Below are positions 15,222 to 20,680 of a stretch of DNA of 20,680 nt, piece by piece. The notes under the pieces are model-generated. The model had not been told where the DNA came from, did no database searches, and was given only the letters and a program-made list of their open reading frames with translations. The stretch is from JBPESN01 sp051710625. GTDB lineage: Bacteria > Pseudomonadota > Gammaproteobacteria > Enterobacterales > Enterobacteriaceae. Every line of letters begins with the position of its first letter. The first letter of the stretch is position 1. The position numbers were made by a program, and so were the translations under genes. The stretch lies in the NCBI RefSeq assembly GCF_051710625.1, contig NZ_JBPESN010000041.1:1-20680 (forward strand), in the 5' to 3' direction.

Positions 15222-16598
15222 ATGTCAAATCGAGCATTAAGCGTGGTTGTCCTTGCCGCGGGCAAGGGGAGTCGTATGTTTTCCGCCTTGCCGAAAGTGC
15301 TGCATCCCCTTGCCGGCAGAGCCATGGTGCAACACGTAATCGATGCCGCCACGCAGCTGGGCGCGGCGCGCATTCACCTGGTCCACGGTCACGGCGGCGA
15401 GCTGCTGCGTGAACGCCTTGCCCGGCAGGATGCTCCTTTGAATTGGGTACTGCAGGCCGAACAGCGTGGCACCGGTCATGCCGTTCAGCAGACGCTGACC
15501 TGCCTGCGCGACGAAGAAGATGTCTTGATCCTGTACGGCGATGTGCCGCTTATCTTTCCCGACACATTGCAGCGCCTGCTGGCGGCGCGTCCGCAGGGGG
15601 GCATCGGACTGCTGACGGTGACGCTCGACAATCCTGAGGGCTATGGCCGTATCGTGCGTCTTAACGGTGAGGTGGCCGGTATCGTCGAGCAGAAAGATGC
15701 CAGCGAGCAACAGCAGCAGATTAAGGAAATCAACACCGGCATTCTGGTCGCCGGCGGCGAGGATATCAAACGCTGGCTTGGGCAGTTAACCAACGAGAAC
15801 GCGCAAAGCGAGTTCTATTTGACGGACATCATCGCCATGGCCTGGCATGAAGGCCGTAAAATCAATGCGGTGCAGCCCGCCCGGCCGACAGAGGTCGAAG
15901 GCGTGAACAACAGGCTGCAGCTTGCGCGGCTGGAGCGGCTCTTTCAGCGGGAGCAGGCGGAGCGCCTGCTGCTGGCCGGCGTGATGTTGTCCGATCCTGA
16001 GCGTTTCGATCTGCGCGGTGAATTGCGCCACGGGCAGGATGTATCCATTGATACCAATGTCATTCTTGAAGGGCAGGTCACGCTGGGCGACCGGGTGATT
16101 ATCGGCACCGGCTGCGTCCTGAAAAATGTGGTCATCGGTGATGATGTGATCATCAGCCCTTATACCGTGGTTGAAGACGCGCGCGTGGCGGCGCGCAGTA
16201 CTCTCGGCCCCTTTGCCCGCCTGCGCCCCGGTAGTGAGCTGGAGGAAGACGCACACGTGGGGAATTTCGTCGAGATGAAACAGGCCCGTCTGGGCAAGTG
16301 CTCGAAAGCCGGCCATCTTAGCTATCTGGGGGACGCCGATATTGGCGCTCAGGTTAATATCGGCGCCGGCACCATCACCTGCAATTATGATGGCGCCAAC
16401 AAGCATAAAACCCACATCGGCGACGATGTTTTCGTCGGTTCCGATAGTCAGCTGGTGGCGCCGGTGACTATCGGCCGCGGCGCCACCATCGGCGCCGGTA
16501 CCACCGTGACGCGCGATGTGGCCGAGGGTGAAATAATTATCAGCCGGATACGTCAGTTTCCCCTTGCCAACTGGACGCGACCGGTGAAGAAAAAATGA
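15222..16598 (+). CDS. glmU: Bifunctional UDP-N-acetylglucosamine pyrophosphorylase / glucosamine-1-phosphate N-acetyltransferase
   Basis: GlmU makes UDP-GlcNAc in two steps. The C-terminal domain acetylates glucosamine-1-phosphate, and the N-terminal domain transfers UMP. The product feeds peptidoglycan and LPS. It is 458 residues (456 in E. coli). The uridyltransferase motif LAAGKGSRM is at residues 11-19, with LQAEQRGTGHAVQQ, LYGDVPL and GYGRIVR following. From about residue 250 the left-handed beta-helix repeats begin (IGTGCVLKNVVIGDDVIISPYT), with the active-site stretch NFVEMKQARLGKCSKAGHLSYLGDADIG. ATG 15222 is preferred to ATG 15216: only then is the ribosome-binding site ACAGGA spaced properly and the N-terminus aligned with E. 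coli. The gene is intact. Confidence 0.97.
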   Translation: MSNRALSVVVLAAGKGSRMFSALPKVLHPLAGRAMVQHVIDAATQLGAARIHLVHGHGGELLRERLARQDAPLNWVLQAEQRGTGHAVQQTLTCLRDEEDVLILYGDVPLIFPDTLQRLLAARPQGGIGLLTVTLDNPEGYGRIVRLNGEVAGIVEQKDASEQQQQIKEINTGILVAGGEDIKRWLGQLTNENAQSEFYLTDIIAMAWHEGRKINAVQPARPTEVEGVNNRLQLARLERLFQREQAERLLLAGVMLSDPERFDLRGELRHGQDVSIDTNVILEGQVTLGDRVIIGTGCVLKNVVIGDDVIISPYTVVEDARVAARSTLGPFARLRPGSELEEDAHVGNFVEMKQARLGKCSKAGHLSYLGDADIGAQVNIGAGTITCNYDGANKHKTHIGDDVFVGSDSQLVAPVTIGRGATIGAGTTVTRDVAEGEIIISRIRQFPLANWTRPVKKK

Positions 16599-16606
16599 GG
16601 ATGCGG

Positions 16607-16627
16607 CCGCCCCCTACGGGCGGTTTT
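16607..16627 (+). terminator. Weak terminator-like hairpin after glmU
   Basis: CCGCCC and GGGCGG form a 6-bp stem around CCTAC (16607-16623), followed by only four T and then G. It may attenuate read-through into glmS or serve as a processing structure rather than a full terminator. Confidence 0.45.
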
Positions 16628-16656
16628 GCCCGCCGCCTGACGTTACTGTGGCAGGT

Positions 16657-16728
16657 AAAACCCGTGGCGTGTTGCGGTGCTGCACCGGTCGGGTTTTGTG
16701 CTAGCTCATAACGGCGACTGCCGCCGTT
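16657..16728 (+). promoter_or_regulatory. Structured glmS leader (two hairpins)
   Basis: The first hairpin pairs AAAACCCG (16657-16664) with CGGGTTTT (16690-16697), enclosing a second stem, CGGTGC/GCACCG (16675-16680 and 16682-16687). The second pairs AACGGCG (16710-16716) with CGCCGTT (16722-16728) around ACTGC. It ends five bases before the ribosome-binding site AGGA at 16734-16737. In E. coli the glmS leader is folded into an inhibitory structure opened by the small RNA GlmZ; a similar role here is inferred from position only. Confidence 0.5.
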
Positions 16729-16746
16729 CAATCAGGAATAACCGAG

Positions 16747-18579
16747 ATGTGTGGAATAGTAGGCGCGGTTGCACAGCGTGATATTGCCGAGATCCTGTTG
16801 GAAGGATTACGTCGTCTTGAGTATCGTGGGTATGATTCCGCCGGGCTGGCGGTGGTGGATAAAGACGGGCATCTGCAACGCCTGCGCCGCATGGGGAAAG
16901 TGAGCGCCCTGACCGAAGCGGCCCAACCGCATCCTCTATCCGGCGGCACCGGCATTGCCCATACCCGCTGGGCGACCCACGGCGAGCCGACGGAAAACAA
17001 CGCGCATCCCCACGTCTCCGGCCATATCGTGGTCGTCCATAACGGCATCATCGAAAACCATGAACCGCTGCGCGAGCAACTGCGCTCACGTGGTTACACC
17101 TTTGTTACCCAAACTGATACCGAAGTGATCGCGCATCTGGTGCATTGGGAGCAGCGCCAGCAGAACGGCGCGCTGGTCGAGGTAATGCAGCGGGTGGTCG
17201 GCGCGCTGCGCGGCGCTTACGGAACGGTCATCATGGATAGCCGCGATCCCAACGTGCTGGTCGCGGCGCGTTCCGGCAGTCCACTGGTCATCGGCCTCGG
17301 CGTCGGCGAGAACTTCCTGGCCTCCGATCAATTGGCGCTGCTGCCCGTCACCCGCCGCTTCATGTACCTCGAAGAGGGGGATATTACTGAAATTACCCGT
17401 CGCACCGTTCAGGTTTGGGATAAGGCGGGCCAGATTGTGGCGCGCCCGGAAATTGAATCCCAGGTTAAATATGATGCCGCGGATAAAGGGCTGTTCCGCC
17501 ATTACATGCAAAAGGAGATCTATGAACAGCCGCAGGCGATCAAAAATACCCTGGAAGGCCGCTTTAGCCACGGTGAGGTGACGCTATCGGAACTGGGCGA
17601 GGGCGCCAATGCGTTATTGAGCCAGGTGCAGCACGTGCAAATTATCGCCTGCGGCACGTCATATCATTCCGCCATGGTGTCCCGTTACTGGTTCGAGGCG
17701 CTGGCCGGCGTACCCTGCGATGTAGAAATCGCCTCCGAATTCCGCTATCGCAAACCCGCGGTGCGCCCGGGAAGCCTGTTGATTACCCTGTCCCAATCCG
17801 GCGAAACCGCTGATACGCTGGCGGCGATGCGGCTGACCAAAACGCTTGGCTATCTCGGTTCACTGACCATCTGTAATGTTGCCGGCTCCTCGCTGGTGCG
17901 CGAATCGGATATGGCGCTGATGACCCGGGCCGGCACCGAAATCGGCGTCGCTTCCACCAAAGCGTTTACCACGCAGTTGACGGTGCTGTTGATGCTGGTG
18001 GCACGTATTGGTCGCCTGCGTAGTATGGAAAAACGGGTGGAGAAAGACATCGTTTATGCTCTGCAAGCGCTACCGAGCCGGATTGAGCAGATGCTATCGC
18101 TGGATAAGCCTATTGAAACCCTGGCCGAAGGTTTCTCCGATAAACATCACGCGCTGTTCCTGGGTCGCGGCGATCTTTATCCTATCGCCATGGAAGGGGC
18201 GCTGAAGCTGAAAGAAATCTCTTATATCCACGCGGAAGCTTATGCCGCGGGAGAGCTCAAGCACGGGCCGCTGGCGCTGATTGACGCCGATATGCCGGTC
18301 ATTATCATCGCGCCGAACAACGAACTGTTGGAAAAGCTGAAATCCAATATCGAGGAAGTTCGTGCCCGGGGCGGTTTACTGTATGTGTTCGCGGAACAGG
18401 ATGCCGGTTTCACCGCCAGCGAGAATATGAAGATTATTCCTCTGCCGCACGTAGAGCAGATTGTGGCGCCTATTTTCTACACCGTACCCATGCAACTGCT
18501 GGCCTATCATATCGCCCTGATTAAGGGGACTGACGTTGATCAGCCGCGTAACCTGGCCAAATCGGTAACGGTGGAATAA
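16747..18579 (+). CDS. glmS: Glutamine-fructose-6-phosphate aminotransferase GlmS
   Basis: GlmS converts fructose-6-phosphate and glutamine into glucosamine-6-phosphate, the first committed step of amino sugar synthesis. The product is 610 residues (609 in E. coli). The N-terminal Ntn glutaminase domain starts MCGIVGA, with the catalytic Cys exposed after Met removal, and contains HTRWATHG and HNGIIENH. Two SIS isomerase domains follow, with IIACGTSYHSA, SQSGETADT, STKAFTTQL and GRGDLYPIAMEGALKLKEISYIHAEAYAAGELKHGPLAL. The conserved C-terminus is DQPRNLAKSVTVE. The ATG is preceded by AGGA at a spacing of nine bases. The gene is intact, and its 3' end also matches the Tn7 target. Confidence 0.98.
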   Translation: MCGIVGAVAQRDIAEILLEGLRRLEYRGYDSAGLAVVDKDGHLQRLRRMGKVSALTEAAQPHPLSGGTGIAHTRWATHGEPTENNAHPHVSGHIVVVHNGIIENHEPLREQLRSRGYTFVTQTDTEVIAHLVHWEQRQQNGALVEVMQRVVGALRGAYGTVIMDSRDPNVLVAARSGSPLVIGLGVGENFLASDQLALLPVTRRFMYLEEGDITEITRRTVQVWDKAGQIVARPEIESQVKYDAADKGLFRHYMQKEIYEQPQAIKNTLEGRFSHGEVTLSELGEGANALLSQVQHVQIIACGTSYHSAMVSRYWFEALAGVPCDVEIASEFRYRKPAVRPGSLLITLSQSGETADTLAAMRLTKTLGYLGSLTICNVAGSSLVRESDMALMTRAGTEIGVASTKAFTTQLTVLLMLVARIGRLRSMEKRVEKDIVYALQALPSRIEQMLSLDKPIETLAEGFSDKHHALFLGRGDLYPIAMEGALKLKEISYIHAEAYAAGELKHGPLALIDADMPVIIIAPNNELLEKLKSNIEEVRARGGLLYVFAEQDAGFTASENMKIIPLPHVEQIVAPIFYTVPMQLLAYHIALIKGTDVDQPRNLAKSVTVE

Positions 18580-18606
18580 CCTTATCACGTGCGGCATCGT
18601 CGGTGA
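18538..18606 (+). other. Potential Tn7 attachment site (attTn7), unoccupied
   Basis: The last codons of glmS, encoding DQPRNLAKSVTVE, are the segment recognised by TnsD, and Tn7 inserts about 25 bases after the stop. The bases CAGCCGCGTAACCTGGC are the same as in E. coli as I recall it. No Tn7 end or transposition gene is visible downstream, so the site looks empty. This is inference from known Tn7 biology. Confidence 0.4.
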
Positions 18607-18987
18607 CAGCGTGCCGGCGGCGCCCGCTGTTATCAAGGTCAAGGGGACTATCAGCGCCGCTCCATGCGGGATGATTGCCGCCTGTGCTCCTCGCTTTCCC
18701 CCTTTAAGGCGAAAACACCATAGCAACGACTATGCCTCGATGCCGCTGCACGTCTGACTCGGGGCGGCGGCGATGCGAACGGTGCCAGCGGCGCAATAGC
18801 TCCTGGGGACGGTGCCGGACCTCCCTGGGCGCAGAGAGTCTGGCGCCCTCGTTCGACGGTATTTTTTGCGGATCCCCAGCGGTAAGTTTTACGTTATTAT
18901 CACGCCATTGTCGTCAATGAATGCGGCTACCGGCTCGGTAACCCCCGCTAGGCCGCTACCTATTGATCTGCCGGAGGACGTCATACC
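18580..18987. other. Gene-poor stretch downstream of glmS
   Basis: This 408-base region shows no believable gene and no clear terminator for glmS. Short open frames here are Cys/Arg-rich or low in family-like features and were not called. A string resembling the glmS start in codon order (TGC GGC ATC GTC GG at 18592-18605, encoding CGIVG) lies soon after the glmS stop but does not continue. GGAGGA at 18973-18978 at the right end is the ribosome-binding site of the next gene remnant. Confidence 0.5.
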
Positions 18988-19767
18988 GTGGATAGCCGTT
19001 ACGCTTTTCGACCTTTCTGGGCCAGTCTGGCCGTGTTGCTGACCGTCATGCCCTGTGCGCCGACCTTTGCGGCGCCGGCAGCCGGGGGGAATCCGCCCGT
19101 CCTGCAAGAACCTGTTCACTTACTGCATATGGTGGTGCCGGTGACCATTGACGGTAACACCTACCAGTTTGTGCTGGATACCGGCGCCAGCTGTACGGTG
19201 ATTGATAAACGGCTGGCGCAAACCCTTACCTGACCCGCGACGCCGGACGAAATTCCCTCGATCTTCCGCACCATCATGGCCAACGGCATCGGTAGCACCC
19301 AGGGAAAGCTTAACGCTGACCAGGTCACGCCCTCTGGCGATCGCTGCCGATAACGCTTGGCAACTGTACGTTGCCGGGCGTCAACCTTTGGCTGACGATC
19401 AATCTGGACATTTTTAGCCAGTCGTTGGGGGAAAAGGTGGATGGCGTCCTGGGCGCCGAGGTGTTCCGTCAGCTGAACTGAACTGGGCGGTGGACAACCG
19501 CAGCCACAGGCTAACCGCCTGGCGCCATCCTCCGTCGCTGCTGATGGTATCAGCAATGTTTGCCTTATAAGGACCAGTTCGGCTGCTCCCCGGTATTAAC
19601 GCTGGATTACAAAGCTTACAGCATTAGTATGGTGGCCGATACCGGCGCGGTACAAAGTTTCGTCAGCGAAGATCTGATCGGCAGAATAAAAAAGCAGCAT
19701 CACAATGTTACCTCCAGCTACCGGCAATCTCCCAGCGCCACCGCCAGCGAACTGGGCCATGATAATG
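18988..19767 (+). pseudogene. Secreted retropepsin-like aspartic protease pseudogene with two DTG motifs
   Basis: The GTG at 18988, with GGAGGA nine bases upstream, opens MDSRYAFRPFWASLAVLLTVMPCAPTFAA, a signal peptide with a hydrophobic core and an A-x-A-like cleavage site, so the product was exported. Residues 60-70, QFVLDTGASCT, hold the DTGAS active-site motif of clan AA aspartic proteases. A TGA at 19231-19233 breaks the frame. Out-of-frame parts continue: EIPSIFRTIMANGIGSTQGKL, then TLGNCTLPGVNLWL, then DGVLGAEVFRQLNW, the family's second-half motif. The last is split by a 5-bp tandem duplication (GAACT twice, 19475-19484). A second module starts near 19557 (MPYKDQFGCSPVLTLDYKAY) and carries MVADTGAVQSFVSEDLIG at about 19630-19680. 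The IS at 19768 removes the rest. The family is clear; the specific gene is not recognised. Confidence 0.72.
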
Positions 19768-20680
19768 TGTAGTGGCCAACTAAAACTGGCCACCGCGTTA
19801 GCGTTTTTCCAGTATCTATTTTCTGATTCGTTTGGTGGCAACTTGCCGTTATATTCATGCGGCCTGAGTGCGCTGTAATATCCCACGACATAGTCGGTAA
19901 TTTCATGAGCTGCTTCGCTGAAGCTTATGTAGCCCGTTACCGGTATCTACTCGTTTTCAGACTTCTAAAGAAGCGCTCCATCGGACTGTTATCCCAACAG
20001 TTACCACGCCGACTCATGCTTTGTTTGATCCGGTAACGCACAGCAACTGTCGGAACTGCCTGCTCGTATAGTGGCTACCCGGACGCTGTGGAACATCACT
20101 CGGGCTGGTTTACCACGCATTTCCCATGCCATTTCCAGTGCTTTGATGGTCAGTCTGCTGCCCGGGGAGAACGACATAGCCCAGCCCACCGGTTTCCTCG
20201 CGAACAGATTCAAGAACAACCGCAAGGTATGCCTAGCGTTTCCCGGTCCAGATATACGTCACCTCGCCGCACCATACTTGGTTTGGCTCCGTTACAGCGA
20301 ACTGGCGCTCAAGATAATTCGGGATCGCAACATGCTCCTGACCGCCACGCTTATACCTGCGCGTCGGCTGCTGACAACTGACCAACCCCAGCTTTTTCAT
20401 GAGCCTGCCTGCGAGCCAGCGCTTTATCCGGAAGCCTCTCTGGGTTGCCATGGTGGCCATACTTCTCGCGCCAGCGGCACCATGGCTGATACTGTGCAGT
20501 TCATGAACCTGACTGCGCAATACCGCTCGCCTGCCGTCTGTCCTGTCAGGACGACTTTTCCAGTATTTGTAACTGCTGCGATGAACCTTGAACACCTGGC
20601 AGAGTGTGGCCACAGGATAATGCGCTCTGAGTTTCCCGATTAACAAGAACTGTTCAGGGAGTCTGACATCAAGAGCGCTG
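19768..20680 (-). mobile_element. IS3-family insertion sequence, second copy, opposite strand
   Basis: The element runs off the right edge of the window. Its terminus at 19768 begins TGTAGTGGCCAACT, the complement of the end of the left copy, with the TG...CA terminus typical of IS3 elements. The two copies are homologous over the whole 402 bases shared, differing by scattered substitutions and indels. It interrupts the aspartic protease gene. Its orfA side lies beyond 20680. Confidence 0.88.
19770..20680 (-). pseudogene. IS3-family transposase OrfB, decayed
   Basis: Read from the right edge, the frame enters in ALDVRLPEQFLLIGKLRAHYPVATLCQVF and KVHRSSYKYWKSRPD, the N-terminal helix-turn-helix region of OrfB. 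AIPNYLERQFAVTEPNQVWCGEVTYIWTGKR follows. The first catalytic Asp (normally VWCGDVTYI) is Glu, codon at 20265-20263. The conserved Trp after GKR is a TAG stop (20235-20233). Then one base is inserted near LDLFARKP, a base is lost at the second catalytic Asp (HSDQG reads HSVRV), and further single-base losses occur near LLWRYR and LKNEW. The C-terminus YYSALRPHEYNGKLPPNESENRYWKN is readable. No active transposase can be made. Confidence 0.88.

Noticed and set aside
16599..16746. glmS ribozyme or glucosamine-6-phosphate riboswitch in the glmS leader
   Set aside because: The glmS ribozyme is a feature of Gram-positive bacteria. The spacer is only 148 bases and shows simple hairpins, not the ribozyme core; the enteric sRNA mode is more likely.
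18732..18920. Cys/Arg-rich small open frame downstream of glmS, at first suggestive of a zinc-binding peptide
   Set aside because: The Cys spacing fits no zinc motif, there is no ribosome-binding site, and the region looks like non-coding or decayed DNA.
1..20680. CRISPR array, tRNA or rRNA genes, prophage or defence genes
   Set aside because: I looked for regularly spaced repeats, tRNA-like cloverleaf ends and typical defence motifs and saw none in this window.

Overview
The window looks like the replication-origin region of a gammaproteobacterial (enterobacterial) chromosome undergoing genome decay. Every intact protein closely matches its Escherichia coli counterpart in length and motifs. 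The gene order is also the E. coli order: kup, ravA, viaA, asnC, mioC, oriC, mnmG, rsmG, atpIBEFHAGDC, glmU, glmS. Between the intact genes lie many recent pseudogenes, and a degraded IS3-family element sits at each edge. Together these suggest a young insect endosymbiont of the Sodalis type. The genus is an inference from this pattern and no database was searched.

Left part (1-4742). The end of an IS3-family element cuts the divergent potassium transporter gene kup, which also carries a 7-bp tandem duplication and a 1-bp insertion. The ravA-viaA pair (MoxR AAA+ ATPase and VWA partner) is fully decayed: ravA has three frameshifts, and viaA has several frameshifts, one nonsense codon and an internal deletion. 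asnA, which lies between viaA and asnC in E. coli, is absent, but its regulator asnC is intact. mioC has a single frameshift.

Origin (about 4755-5010). The sequence between mioC and mnmG is a recognisable oriC with two perfect DnaA boxes, further near-consensus boxes, ten GATC sites out to 5072 and an AT-rich unwinding segment next to mnmG. Another perfect DnaA box lies in the mioC promoter region.

Right part (5101-18579). mnmG is intact and rsmG is a pseudogene. The ATP synthase operon follows behind a good sigma70 promoter and a possible CRP site. Only atpI, the non-essential accessory gene, is broken; atpB, E, F, H, A, G, D and C are full length and end at a strong terminator. glmU and glmS (UDP-GlcNAc and glucosamine-6-phosphate synthesis) are intact, with a hairpin-rich leader before glmS. 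The pattern keeps translation fidelity (MnmG), energy (F1Fo ATPase) and cell-wall precursors while potassium uptake, stress chaperoning and one rRNA methylation are lost.

Far right (18580-20680). After a gene-poor stretch comes a broken gene for a secreted retropepsin-like aspartic protease with two DTG motifs. It is cut by a second IS3-family copy whose orientation is opposite to the first. I found no convincing new multigene system. The most notable items are the compact oriC, the atpA substitutions at conserved Gly378/Gly379, the two-DTG protease remnant, the orphan asnC, and the inverted IS pair bracketing the origin and atp operon.
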